Shown in pieces: positions 44,414 through 55,898 of a stretch of DNA of 64,000 nt. The notes beneath the pieces are model-generated. The model did no database searches, had not been told where the DNA came from, and saw only the letters and a list, made by a program, of their open reading frames with translations. A program made the translations under genes and the position numbers. The stretch's first letter is position 1. Each line of letters opens with the position of its first letter. Source of the stretch: Lithodes maja (lineage: Eukaryota; Arthropoda; Malacostraca; Decapoda; Lithodidae); NCBI GenBank assembly GCA_037953745.1, contig JBAKBP010004417.1:1-64000 (forward strand). Reading direction: 5' to 3'.

Positions 44414-44548
44414 ATGCCGGTAGACTGTAAAGGTCCAGGATGTTCGCCTCTGCACTGTGTTATTGTAGAAACTACAAGAAATAATACTGCTGCCCTGAAA
44501 GTATTTACAGAACATGGGTGCTTACCTACTGATGTGACGTGTGAGAGG
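44414..44548 (+). CDS. Possible first coding exon of an unidentified gene
   Basis: ATG opens 45 codons (MPVDCKGPGC at the start, FTEHGCLPTDVTCER at the end) and stops at GAGAG/GTAAGA, a good splice donor. The cysteine spacing and the HGCLPTDVTCER end weakly recall the zinc-binding start of ISXO2-like transposases, which are common in arthropods. The next exon was not found. The intron would begin with a 58-bp tandem repeat. Confidence 0.35.
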
Positions 44549-44600
44549 TAAGATTTTTTCGCATAGGTTTAAACTTCCGGAAATTAATTGGTAATAAATA

Positions 44601-44955
44601 CCACGTACTGAGTACTATGAATCCGCTGTACCTGGCATGCAAGGGCTAGTTTAGTATTCCACATACTGAGTAATATGAATCCGCTGTACCTGGCATGCAA
44701 GGGCTAGTTTAGTATCCCACGTACTGGGTACTATGAATCCGCTGTACCTGGCATGCAAGGGCTAGTTTAGTATCTCACGTACTGAGTACTATGAATCCGC
44801 TGTAGCTGGCATGCAAGGTCTAGTTTAGTATTCCACATACTGAGTAATATGAATCCGCTGTACCTGGCATGCAAGGGCTAGTTTAGTATCTCACGTACTG
44901 AGTACTATGAATCCGCTGTAGCTGGCATGCAAGGGCTAGTTTAGTATCCCACGTA
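44601..44955. repeat. 58-bp tandem repeat, six copies
   Basis: Units start at 44601, 44659, 44717, 44775, 44833 and 44891, with a partial unit at 44949, exactly 58 bases apart. Each contains ATGAATCCGCTGTACCTGGC. Two subtypes alternate (ACGTACTGAGTACTATG and ACATACTGAGTAATATG). Confidence 0.95.
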
Positions 44956-44962
44956 CTGGGTC

Positions 44963-44998
44963 TAGGTTAGGTTAGGTTGGGTTGTTTGGTTAGGTTAA
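44963..44998. repeat. Short TTAGG-like motif
   Basis: TAGGTTAGGTTAGGTTGGG followed by a few irregular units. TTAGG is the common arthropod telomere repeat, but this is far too short to be a telomere. Confidence 0.6.
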
Positions 44999-45439
44999 TA
45001 TACTAGGTCTCAGAAACAAGATTCGTAGTTGCGGTAGTATTTACAGATACGCCCGAATACTAAATGGGTGGCGGCCCAACCGCCATGGCACCGGTAAGGG
45101 TTTGTGTTGTATCCCACGTAGGCCTACTAGGTACTACGGACACATTGTAGACGTTAGGTGTGGATTATTAGGCTTGTATCCAATGTACTAGGTCTATGTT
45201 ACTGGATATTTATGATTTAAATAAGTGCTACGTTTTCGATAAATCTGGTTATATGGCTTTGCAATTAGGGAAATCATGAGCCGATTTCCGACATTTCGTT
45301 AGTTTTTTTCGATTCTCAAAATACGATCCAAGTTTTGCCAAAAATTGGCTCAGGTTTTCCAAAATTATGCTTGTTGGGGTTTGCAATTTAGGGAAACATG
45401 AGCCAAAATTCTAAATTAGGTTACTGTAATTAGGATTTA
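44999..45439. other. Unassigned stretch
   Basis: A short duplicated phrase, TTTGCAATTAGGGAAATCAT / TTTGCAATTTAGGGAAACAT (about 45258 and 45378). No gene is seen. Confidence 0.4.
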
Positions 45440-47294
45440 CAGGATTAGGAAGTTAGTAGAGGACAGATGGGTTAGTAACTGAGGGGGGGATAAAATAAAG
45501 TTATTCATTTACAAACGCATTCAGTCGCGGGTTTGATGAGAGATATTTGTCTAGGCGGAGTTTAAATGAATCAACGGTGATGCAGTCTATAACGTTTCGG
45601 GGAAGCCCATTCCACAAGTTGACAACTCGATTGAAGAAGAAATTCTTAGATTCGTGCGAGTTAAAAGATTTACCAATAATTTTGCAACCGTTTCCCCGCG
45701 TGTAATTAGATTGGTCGATAGTGAAGTACTTACTACAGTTCATATTGTCGATGCCTTTGATGATTTTGAACACTTGAATTAAGTCACCTCTTAATCTGCG
45801 CTGGGTTAAAGGAAATAGATTTAATTCTCTAAGACGCTCTTCGTATGGTTTGTTCTTTAGGCTAGGTATAATTTTGGTAACTCTACGTTGAACTCGTTCT
45901 AGCTTGTTTATATCTTTTTGGTAATAAGGGCACCAGGATTGAACGCAGTATTCCAGAAGAGGGCGGACTAAGGAATTGTAAAGGGTTAGGAAAAGTTCTT
46001 TGGATTGATGCTCAAATGACCTGCCTATAAAGCCAATTATTTTGTTTGCCTTCTTAACAACTTCTGAACATTGTTGACTCGGTTTTAGGTTACTCGATAT
46101 TGTTACTCCCAGATCGGTTTCTCTGTTTACATTCTTAAGCTGAGTGCCATTCATCGAATAGTTTGCTTTCTCATTTAGGTATCCGACATGTAGTACTTTA
46201 CATTTATCCGCTTTGAAACTCATTTGCCAAATTTGGGCCCAACATGACAATTTATCTAGATTGTGTTGCATATCGTCAACTTGTTCTTTTGAGAGTACGC
46301 TATTTGCAATTTTTGTATTGTCAGCAAATTTTGAGATTGTACAGGTGAGACCCTCATCTATGTCGTTGATGTAAATTAGAAAGATAATTGGTCCTAGTAC
46401 CGATCCCTGGGGTACCCCGCAACTTACATTGGTCCATTTAGATGCCTTACCGTTTATGACTACCCTTTGCTTTCTGTTGCTGAGCCAATTTTCTCTCCAT
46501 TTCAACACACTGATTTGTATTCCATGCGCTTTTAGTTTTAGCAGTAAACGTTTGTGAGGAACTTTGTCAAAGGCCTTTTGAAAATCAAGGTATATAATAT
46601 CTACAGCTTTACTCTCATCGTAGAGGTTGAGGATATCGTGCAAGAAGTCTAAGAGGTTTGTTAAACAGGAACGTTTTTTACGAAAGCCGTGTTGAGTATC
46701 TTTAAGTATGTTATTTTCCTCTAAGTGATTTACGAGTCTGTCTCGTATGACCGTTTCTAGCATTTGACATACAACTGAGGTTAAGCTAATTGGACGATAG
46801 TTACTGGGTAGGGATTTGCTGCCTTTTTTGAATATCGGAGTTACATTGGCTAGCTTCCACTGATCAGGCATAGTTCCAGACTGCAAGGATTTATTGAATA
46901 GTAATGTCAGTGGTTTGGAGAGCTCATCCTTAGCTTCCTTTAGAACTCTAGGCGAGATTGTATCAGGTCCTGGCGTTTTATTTACCTTGAGTTTATCTAA
47001 ATAATTCAATACTTCTCTCTCTGTAACGGTGATATTGCTTAGAACATCTGAATTATCAATCTGAATCGGCGATGGTGTAGGGATATCACTGAGGTCTTCT
47101 GTTGTAAAAACTGATGCAAAGAAGGTATTGAGGGCATTACTCATTTGTACTTCGTCTTTGGTGTATTCTCCATTTCCATCGACTAACGGTCCAACAGTTG
47201 AAGTAACTACTTTTTTCTTTCTGATATAACTATAGAATTCTTTCGGGTTTGTTTTACTTTGATTCGCAATTTGTAACTCTAAGGTCTTTTTACT
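45440..47294 (-). pseudogene. 5'-truncated CR1-like LINE copy 2 with damaged RT site
   Basis: The minus-strand frame from 47294 to 45501 matches the LINE ORF2 at 11946-14825 from about residue 360 to the end. The longest ATG-started part is 547 codons (47144-45501). The active-site motif reads FADNTKI where the other copy has FADDTKI, so one of the two catalytic aspartates is lost. SSGVPQG reads SCGVPQG. The 3' UTR is shared down to CTAATCCTG (45440). The 5' end stops abruptly at a (AG)n tract. The endonuclease is absent, so this is a dead copy. Confidence 0.9.
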
Positions 47295-47295
47295 T

Positions 47296-47374
<79 letters not shown>

Positions 47375-47375
47375 C
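47294..47375. repeat. (AG)n microsatellite at LINE 5' junction
   Basis: Pure AG units with one interruption near 47351, starting at the exact point of LINE truncation. Confidence 0.96.
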
Positions 47376-47518
47376 CGGTACCTTATCGATAAATCAGCTG
47401 CTAAAGGATATAGTTTACCTTCAGCTGAAAATAAAGAGACTTATAGAGACAATGAGGTGCAGTAGATCCAACACATACCAACAACATATTTGGGAAATAA
47501 CACCATCACGTTTATGTT
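47376..47518. other. Unassigned spacer
   Basis: Nothing recognised. Confidence 0.4.
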
Positions 47519-47621
47519 TTATATTTATTTTTCTATGTGAATGAATGAGACAAAAGCCAAAGTTGCCTGTAACAAGTGTCTACCTCAAACTTGAAAGAGT
47601 GATAGTTGCTATTTTGAACGC

Positions 47622-47668
<47 letters not shown>

Positions 47669-48057
47669 TGTGAGTGAGTGTGTGTTAGAAAGAAGTGTGG
47701 TGTGATTGTTTAACACCTTCTGTACCAGCGATGTCTTCTGAATTTTATTCTAGCTTTAATTAGACGATTGTATGCCGTTTAAGAAGGATCTGTGGTAGTA
47801 AAAAGGGTTAAGTGAGATCATTCGAAGCCTGATGATTTCTGGAGGCCCTATTTAAGCTGAAAATAATTGTCAAAGTATAGCTATAATTAAAAACAAAAAA
47901 AACGTCCCCGGTATAGAAGGGGTTAATGTAGTGAAATTAATAAGAGCAGGAAATGTTTGTGGGAGTTAGCTGGATTTTATACTCTGTGTAGGTGAGACAC
48001 AAACAGAAACAGTAAGGGAAGCCTGACAAATGAAACAGGAGTTCCAGTAACTCCTTA
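47519..48057. repeat. LINE 3' UTR remnant split by (GT)n and a family B MITE
   Basis: 47519-47607 matches the LINE 3' UTR at 10225-10324. 47927-48057 matches the second half of the same sequence at 60870-60990, where both halves are contiguous. Between them lie (GT)n (47621-47668) and a 217-bp family B element (47710-47926). Confidence 0.7.
47710..47926. mobile_element. TTAA family B foldback MITE (217 bp)
   Basis: It starts TTAACACCTTCTGTACCAGC and ends CCCCGGTATAGAAGGGGTTAA-like, with TTAA at both ends. Its insertion into a LINE remnant proves mobility. Confidence 0.75.
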
Positions 48058-48145
48058 TCAAATGCCTATGAGGCTTGCCCTGGGTATTGCCCTGCTCGAT
48101 TGGTGTCTACAATCTCCCCAGAGGCTTGAACCTAAGCATGGAGGG
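48058..48145. other. Flank of long-TIR element
   Basis: It ends CATGGAGGG directly before TTAA. The other side of the element reads TTAACCCTCCAT, so the inverted symmetry continues past the TTAA. Confidence 0.5.
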
Positions 48146-49319
48146 TTAAGGAGGGATATGTCGTTTTTCTAACTCCCTTTCTCCCTCACGTTTAGCCCCA
48201 TTAGTTTTGAGATATTAAGACATTCGCCCCATTAGTTTGGCAATATTGGGAGGTTTGACGACCTCCCTCTTAACCAAATAAGGAAAACCTCTTATTTGGT
48301 AGCAGTCTCGGAGCATTCAACGTAGGGCTTCAAGATCTCAGGCGCTACCAGAGCAAGCCGATTTATCGGTACTAGCGCGAAGTCCTAATAATCTCTAGAG
48401 TTGCACCTCAATTCACTACTAGACACGTACACACTCCAAGACGACACCATCTAGGTATCAAGTAATCAGTCAAATTGGATGGGCAGGGGATCGGTGTGAG
48501 GGCGGGATACTCTGATGTTGGATACTCTGAGACTGCTACCAAATAAGAGGTTTTCCTTATGTGGTTAAGAGGGATGTCGTCAAACCTCCCAATTTAGTAG
48601 CAGTCTCTATGTTTCCAACGTAGGGCTTGAGTCCCACATTGGAGGCAGACATCCAATAAACTACAAAACCCACGCCTTAGCAAAAGTAGAGGCCCAAGAA
48701 AAGACACAAATAAACATTTAGTTCATAGAGAAAAAGAGCGTAACTGTATGGTGCATATTAACCCAAGAGTGGCGGGCGTCCTCATATGAGTCTGAACCCT
48801 ACGAGGGTGAGCGTCCTCATATGAGCCAAGGCCTACGAAAAGCCTTTCAAAACATCCCACTAGCATTCAAAACAAAGGAATGCTTTGGTAGCGCCTGAGA
48901 TCTTAACCCTCTCCGATATATGACACAATTTTGAGCCTATTAGGGATACTTTAAAGCCTTTGTTGCCATCAGGGGTATTTAGAAACCTTTAGTTTAGTTA
49001 CTTCAACCTCTGCAGTTGTCTTTGAGTTAACTGTGGGCAGAAAACTAATTTTGGAGAGGTAATTATAAGAGAGAAAACTCTATTTCTTATTGCTAATCTG
49101 GCATCCTCTGCATCATATGTGCGTGAAAGGGTTAAAGCCCTACGTTGGATACTCGGAGACTGCTACCAAATAAGAGGTTTTCCTTATTTAGTTAAGGTGG
49201 AGGTCGTCAAACCTCCGAATATTGACACAAAAATGGGGTGAAAGGTCTTAATATTGCCAAACTAATGGGGCTAAACATGAGGAAGAAGGGGGGTTAGAAA
49301 AAGACATATCCCCCCTTAA
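48146..49319. mobile_element. Composite TTAA element with long terminal inverted repeats (1174 bp)
   Basis: The inverted arms (48146-48314 and 49153-49319) are about 165 bp. The outer 100 bp is a family A end (TTAGCCCCATTAGTTTTGAG). The inner 65 bp is GGAGGTTTGACGACCTCC, then AAATAAGGAAAACCTCTTAT and GGTAGCAGTCTC. A third, internal copy of the inner arm lies at 48520-48620. A family C MITE is nested at 48903-49135. No transposase frame is seen. Confidence 0.75.
48903..49135. mobile_element. TTAA family C MITE, copy 2 (233 bp), nested
   Basis: Full-length match to 8196-8430, bounded by TTAA on both sides, inside the long-TIR element. Confidence 0.82.
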
Positions 49320-49325
49320 CCCTCC

Positions 49326-49560
49326 ATAACACCTCCTCAGAACCCTTACGCTGTGGGCGACCAAGTGATGGTAGCCAAATTACCAATATCTAACAAGCTG
49401 GGCCCCAGGTACGTCGGACCTTACAAAATCACCAAGGTCCCCAATCCATATCAGAATATTGTGAATTATCATGGCGAATCCCGGGTTTACCGGAATCGTT
49501 ACGTGAGGATTCACCGTCCTCTGATTATGGACGGTGAAAAGCTCACACCCACCGAGACGC
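49326..49560 (+). pseudogene. Ty3/gypsy integrase C-terminus (GPY/F module), partial
   Basis: The frame reads NPYAVGDQVMVAKLPISN, KLGPRYVGPYKITKV, then YRNRYVRIHRPL. GPRYVGPYKI is the GPY/F motif at the end of gypsy integrases. Everything upstream of this point in the polymerase is missing, and the long-TIR element ends only seven bases before it. It belongs to a different element from the Gmr1-like copies. Confidence 0.72.
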
Positions 49561-50460
49561 CCCCCACAAACACCACGCCCCAGCTCAATCTACCTCGTCA
49601 ATGCCCTCACCGTGAGTTTCATATTTCATCTCCATCATCATTTCTTCTCCATCATCATCTCAGCCTTCACCACCTTTATCACCCTCGGTTTCACCCCTTC
49701 ATTCCAACCTCCTTCCATTCAACCTCGTCAACGCCCTTCCCCTCACTATCTTTCTCGACGTCTTCCGCATTCTTCAGCTCCCACACAACATAAATATTCT
49801 TTTCGCCCTCACTCCCAACTTACTCGCTGAGCCCTAAGCCGATGCTCTTCAATCATTCCACCCCCTAGATCGAAACGCCGTTAATCCTTCTTTACCCGCA
49901 GACCCCCCCCCCCCCCCCCCCCCCCCCCCCCGCATCATCCTTGCCACCCAATTCTTCAGTACCTCCTCGCTCACCTCTTCACACCTCTCCAGCCCCACCT
50001 TCTTCCACCCGCAGGCAAATTAATGTTGTCCCCGCACCTTATTCGTCAGCACCCTCTACCTCTTCCCCGCCCTTTGCTATCCCGTCGCCTCGTTCTTCCA
50101 CTCGGCCCCTATCCATCCAGCATGTTTCCTAACCCGCAAAAATCTTCCATTTCCAATCCCATCTCCCTCTCACCTTCTCTGTCTCCAACCACCCCACCCA
50201 GCACTCCCAATCGTAGACCTACCCCCAAAACCCCCCCTCCTACCCTTGCCTCCCCCGCCTCGCCTTCCTACCGTACCGTTATCACCTGCCTCCTCTGTTC
50301 ACCCCTCACCTGCTCGCACAAGATCAGGCCGTCTTTCAAAACCCCCACTCGGTTTTCCCCAACTCCTACACCATTTTCAAGCTCTCCACCTTATCCTCTA
50401 TTTATACATACTTTTAAATCATGTTTTGCACTCCTACGAGCTCCAGCACTCAGAATAGTG
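49561..50460 (+). pseudogene. Pro/Ser-rich tail of the same gypsy polymerase, frameshifted
   Basis: Low-complexity Pro/Ser/His codons continue from the integrase, with a C-run of about 27 bases (49905-49931). In another frame ARTRSGRLSKPPLGF appears (50312-50356). An RSGR.SKPP-type motif is common near the end of gypsy polymerases. The frame change shows decay. Confidence 0.5.
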
Positions 50461-50706
50461 AATGCAACTAACAAAGTTTCATTTCCATACCATCGCCACC
50501 TGTCAGATCAACTCACGAGTGAGGTCAAGCGCTACCTTTGCGTCCTCACCCAACCATAAAACAGGACCTGTCAAAGACACAAACATCACTTCCATATCAA
50601 CCACCACCAACACAACACCTCCTCGAAACACCCCATAATACTTTCGCAACATGACGTCTCCCATCAAGCCTCCATTACCTGCCTCCAACTCCAGGACTTC
50701 CCTTCA
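50461..50706. other. Likely 3' region of the gypsy remnant
   Basis: CA-rich, with no gene. An LTR start could not be fixed. Confidence 0.3.
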
Positions 50707-51192
50707 TTAACCCTTAACTGTCGGCGAGCAACATAAGTCGAGTTAAATAAAGCTAGACTATGTGGCGGCGCTCGACATAGGTCGTGTGGCAATTTCAGCA
50801 CGTAATGTTGCTGAGAGAGAGAGACAAGTGGTGGCAAGAGAGTAGCGAGCGTATGACTGCTCCAGACCACCGCGGCGAACCTACTGACACGAATCCCACC
50901 TCCTCCCTCCCTCTCTCACTCGCTATATACGGAATTGTATGGGGAAAGTGCCTAATTACATGCTTTTTGCACTCGCGTTGCACGGTTATTGCAAGAAAAC
51001 TAGCCATCATAAAAGGATCGTTATGGTGTCATTCGAAAGCTCTGTTTATGCCCTTTCAGGGATAGATACTTGTTTTACGTTCTGGGTCTTATTTAGGCAT
51101 GAAAATGATCACATAAACAGCCCTATTTTGGCTAAAAACACCCCACTGGCGGTACATATAAATAACCGCCTAGGCCGCTAATAAGGTGTTAA
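50707..51192. mobile_element. TTAA family E element, copy 2 (486 bp), inverted
   Basis: It begins TTAACCCTTAACTGTCGGCG and matches the reverse complement of 41919-42405 along its length. Both ends carry intact TTAA. The frame at 50784-51065 is not conserved between the copies. Confidence 0.82.
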
Positions 51193-52581
51193 GAAACTAC
51201 GTTGGGGAGAAGAGATCGGCGATCTGTCCACCGTCAGATTTCAAGTCGAGCTAGAATCCCTCCTGGAATAATCTCACTGCACCTCTTACCTCATTATCTA
51301 CGCTAACACCTCTTGACCTGCAAACGCCCGCTCCCATGCTTGTTGGGCGTATCTGGAGGGGCACCACACATTTACCTGCCAGGGGACCGTCTGGTGCTCC
51401 GCCATCCAGCCACAAGGTTGTGGCTGTTACCCCGGAGTGGGAAGTGAGATTGGGGAGGAAAACAAAGGAGGAGATATAAGCACCAGTATAAAAACAAATC
51501 TGTCACCCCACGCCGCCGAGACAAGAGGACACAAGAGCCTACTCTCCCCGGCAGGCTCGGGTCGCCACCATCACCTCGCCACGTCCCCCGACACAGGAAA
51601 AGACTTAACGATAAGGCTAACCTCCAACACCACCAGTAAAACCAAGGAATTCTAACCACAACACCCAGGGGAGAAAACCTTCCCTAAATTCAAAACCACC
51701 ACGTGCCCATCTTGCCCTGAGACTCACCACCGCTGTGGCGCAGATTCTGAGAAGAGCTACCGCCGTCGACACACACCCTCCTCTGCGCACAACTGCCCTT
51801 ATAGACTAGAGATGCGCAGCCGGAAGGAACGACGGAATTGGTAAGACATCCCCAGCCAAATCCAGAAGTGGTACAGTTGGAAAGATATCTTAAATTTAAC
51901 CTTGCCGCTGCGCAGCTCCTGTAGTATACACCATACCGCTGTGCGTAGGTATTTTCATTCTTTCCTCAGTAAAATTGTTAATGTACCATAAATATGTTTA
52001 ATACTTATCCATATGCACCTATTTTACGTGTAATATGAAGATAGTAACATGTTACAACAATAAAAGTGGGAACATCATTTGTATGGTCAAAATCGCGAAT
52101 TGAAAGCGAGAGTCCATTCATCAAGTGTGAGCCAGCCGGCGTCACATCCTCCTCTCACGAGGCCTGGAGAGACACTGAGGCCTCTATCTCTATCTCTCGC
52201 TTTTTCCCACGCATAGACACACAGATGACCACGCCATGCAAGCAACTCGCTAATATTAGCACAAACATATACCAAAGACTAAGGGAATAACAGGGAAAAT
52301 AGGTGATAATTGAAGGGGGGGGGGGGAGGAAAGGGGGGAAGGAGGGGATGTGGAGGAGTGATATGAGGCATGGCCGAGGGGTAAAAAAAGAAAACAAAAA
52401 AGTTTCAAGTGCTACTGGGGCCTATTAAAAGTGTTTTTTTAGGCCTAGAATCTTAAGAGTCTCCCCGCAGTCGCCAAGTAAAACCTCTTAAGAGTCTCCC
52501 CTCAGCTGCCGGGTTAAGGCACTGGCTGAAAGATATCTGGAAGACTTGGGATTATCTATACCGTGAAATTGCCTTGAGGGA
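51193..52581. other. Unassigned; possible LTR region of the gypsy remnant
   Basis: A TATAAAA box (51488) and an AATAAA signal (about 52060) lie on the plus strand about 570 bases apart, as they would in an LTR. Matching LTR ends were not found. A purine-rich G tract lies at 52312-52350. No gene is seen. Confidence 0.35.
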
Positions 52582-53060
52582 GTAAGACACTGGTGGAACT
52601 ACGCGACACATTTCTCGAAGGTACCTTGGATTTGCTTGTATCTTTGTTAGACCACACTGGTGGCCACCTAACATTTTTGCATTGCCTTGGTATGGGACTT
52701 TACTGTAATTAGCCACATGAAGTGAGCACTCTAGTTTTTAGTAAACCCACAAACATAGGAAGGCTGGTTGGAAGAGCGTAAGACACTGGTGTAACGGCTT
52801 CCTTCTCAGTCAGGACTCGTTGTGGAGGGTGTAAGACACTGGTGTAATAACTCCCTACTTAGTCCTTACAATACAAGAACGTAAGTCACTGGTGTAACGG
52901 CTCATATGTGTAACAATCCCAAGATTCCATCATATAAGTTCCTCTAGAGACTCGCATAGAAGTCTAGGTCTGGATTGTAAGCGAGAGCGTAAGACACTGG
53001 TGAAACGACTCCTTACTTTAATCCCATGATACGAGAGCGTAAGACACTGGTGTAACGGCT
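52582..53060. repeat. Degenerate ~52-bp repeat with GTAAGACACTGGTGTAAC core
   Basis: The core occurs at 52582, 52778, 52831, 52881, 52989 and 53039. Spacings of 53, 50, 108 and 50 fit a period near 52 bases with one unit lost. ACGAGAGC and CTCCTTACT-like segments also recur. Confidence 0.75.
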
Positions 53061-55557
53061 CGTTTTCATGCAAGACCCTCACCTCTACAGTCTTCAGAGA
53101 TCTTCAAGGAAGTCTTCCCCTAACTTCTGTCACCATCACACGACAGGACCACCCACACGGACCAGGATGTCGTAGGGAATAGATCACAGATCTTCAGAAC
53201 CTGCCTGTGTCTTTCCCTTGAGACACGTAGAGGATCCTCGATCGTGCTGCTATTTGAAACCTATCCTGTCTTATGTAACATTGCACCTCTAACCATATAT
53301 GATTTTGTGTGAATAAGAATTGTTATACCAGTTTTTTACTGGGGTTGATTGGTTTAATTAGGTAGATTCTACTTGACTGGAGGAGCAGAATTCGTTTCAA
53401 CACATGTACAAAAAGTGATAGAGGATAATTATAACAAGACGTACATTCATATTATATTTATTGGCACAAGAATATTGCATACGTAATCATAAAATAATGG
53501 TAAGAACAAAAATATAAGACGCACGAGCGAGGCTCCACTAAGTTCACTTGTAAGACTGTTGCTTCGACAATATACCTTAGTACTTTCAGTCAAGGTATTT
53601 ACACTTGTACTTGATATAGATAAGAAACAGGTAGTACTGCCTTCAATTGAGGTATTACACTTGTACTGTTATAAAGGTGAATAGGTAGATAGCACTTCCT
53701 TCAATTGAGGTATAACACTTGTGCTGTTAAACTTTTAAGTAAAAAATGGTGTGTCTGTGAATCGGAGCAAAATGCGTAGAGTTGTTTTATACTATGCGAC
53801 TCTGATGTTTTATTTATAATTTATGCTTTCACTGATTTTTTGTTAAAATATTATTTTATACTTCACTTTGTATCAATATGACAAGATTAAATATTAGTAC
53901 TTCCCTAATTTAAGTGGGCATCACTAGTACTTTATTGATATTTTATTTAGCATAAAAATGAGAGAGCATAGATTCACTTGAGTGCTTTCTTGTATATAAG
54001 GCGCGTCACTAGTACGGTTATTTTGTTGATGAATTTGAATCTTCTCTCTAGGCATCACTTAGGATTAAATACTTTTCATAGGTACTTCTTCTGCGTGTTT
54101 CAGACGGCATACACTTGGGGACTTCAAATATGAATGAGTTACTTCCTTTTATCAGTAAGGTAAAGTACAATTAGTTATGAAGTAGATTTCACTATTTAAT
54201 TGTAGAGGGGCACTCTGTAGTCTTCGGTGGATAATATGGGTCGTGGTGGTTGTCCTGACGTGGCTGGTTGACAGCAGTTGTACTCGAACTCTTGGTGTTG
54301 GACCTTGAATAATACCTACCATATGCCAGTGTATTGGTTTAGTAAAATCGAGCTAACATAGGAGAGAACTCACTAACTGCACTGGTCATTATAAGAGTTT
54401 TGATGCAGAACTTCCAGAGTCTTTAAGTTGGGTCTTAAATATCGTGTGCGAAATGCCAGTGCACCAGAAACACGTTATCAAACGAACGTAAGAGAGTTAT
54501 TTTTTATGCAACTGGTCTGACCGTTATACGGTCACTGGATTACTGGCTACGGGATTGTCTTTCAGAACTCAGCTTGATGGGTATACTTTGGCCTTTTCCG
54601 AGATATTGCTATCTCGAAGGGACTCCTTGATGAGTGCCATTAACTAGACGGTGTCTCACAGAGCCCTTGTTTAATAACGTCCCGCCAGTGCTAAAGACAA
54701 TTACCAGAGAGTTTGGTTAATCCCGAATAGAGCGCTTGCCAGTGTCTGCCTTCTCTATTCACAATAGCGCCGCAGTCATGGGTGAGGAAGGGATATTAGT
54801 TACGACCAGTGAAGTCTAATAACAGCTTCCTTTGTTGAACCCACGACAACAAATATCAAATGAAGTAAACAATTCCTTACCAGTGTAACGAAAGGTTTAT
54901 CCCAATAGTATAGGGGGTGCCAAAGTTTTCCTACTATATTTATTCTCCAGTGCCAAATAAGAAATAGTTTTCCAACTGAGTATCGATCTTAGAAAATGCA
55001 GCGGTGGTCATACCTTTTGTTGGGTTGTTTTAATTGGTGTGTCTCAGTTCATAAGGACACGGTGTGAGGGGGACTTCCGGTGGTGCTTGGAGTAGTCCTT
55101 CTCGGCCTCTCGGTCATGGTCATGTCGGTGATGTGGCTGTGGGGTAGAATAGCGCTTGGACTTATGGTGTTTATGGTGCTTTTTCTTGTGCCGCCTTTCC
55201 TTTCCACTTTTCTTATTCTTTTGGGCTACGGGATTGTTTATGGTGATGAATAGATTTTTCCATGGTGTTGGAGGACGTGTCATCTCAATGGCAGCGACTC
55301 GGGCACATCTTGGTGGACGGGGCGTTGTTTCCTTGTGGCTCGGAGGTGTGGTGGGCAGAGGAGGAAAAGTGCTTGGTGGTGATGAATGCTGGGCGAAATG
55401 TTTTCCATTATTTCAAGAATAACCTGTTTGTACTCTGTGTTATATTATCCTCTATTACCTTTGTGTTTGTGTTCTTGTGTGCTCTCATCTTCTCCAATCA
55501 AGTAAGAACCTACCTATAAAGTCAATACAACCCCGGTAAAAACCTGGTATAACAGTA
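53061..55557. other. Unassigned stretch with short recurring phrases
   Basis: TTCAATTGAGGTATTACACTTG recurs with changes near 53642 and 53700, and GCCAGTG/ACCAGTG phrases recur through 54320-54950. An open minus-strand frame at 55044-55283 is His/Lys-rich and continues upstream as Pro-rich. A plus frame at 55262-55519 ends in a hydrophobic segment. Neither resembles a known protein. Confidence 0.4.
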
Positions 55558-55795
55558 CATATCCCGGCCGAAGGCCAATTTCTCCTAGATCACAGGTTCA
55601 CTATCGCTCGCCAGGAAAAAAACAACACCTACCGGTTAAGGGCATGAAAGGTCTCGATATTGATACAAAACAAAATGGGTTGAAAGGTCTTAACATCGAA
55701 AAACTAATGGGACGAACGTCTTAAAATGTAAAACTAATGGTGCTAAACATGAGGTAGAAGGGAGTCCAAAAAACAAAATTCTCTTTAATAGTACA
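55558..55795. mobile_element. TTAA family A partial copy
   Basis: CCCGGCCGAAGGCC, CACTATCGCTCGCCAGG and AACTAATGGTGCTAAACATG are present, followed by a degraded TTTAAT end. Confidence 0.65.
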
Positions 55796-55867
55796 CACAC
55801 CTGGAAGATACTGTGTGTGTGTGTGTGTGTACGAGAGATGGCATACACACATTAAAGAATAGAAGGA

Positions 55868-55898
<31 letters not shown>

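Noticed and set aside
44601..44955. CRISPR-like array with 58-base period
   Set aside because: The whole unit is repeated; there are no unique spacers.
44963..44998. Telomeric repeat
   Set aside because: Only a few irregular TTAGG-like units within ordinary repeat-rich sequence.
49534..50559. Long Pro/Ser-rich frames as independent genes
   Set aside because: They are overlapping readings of the low-complexity tail of the gypsy polymerase remnant.
55044..55422. His/Lys-rich protein on the minus strand with Pro-rich upstream extension, and an opposed frame with a membrane segment
   Set aside because: Both are open but of biased composition and overlap each other; I recognise no domain or splice support, so neither is annotated as a gene.
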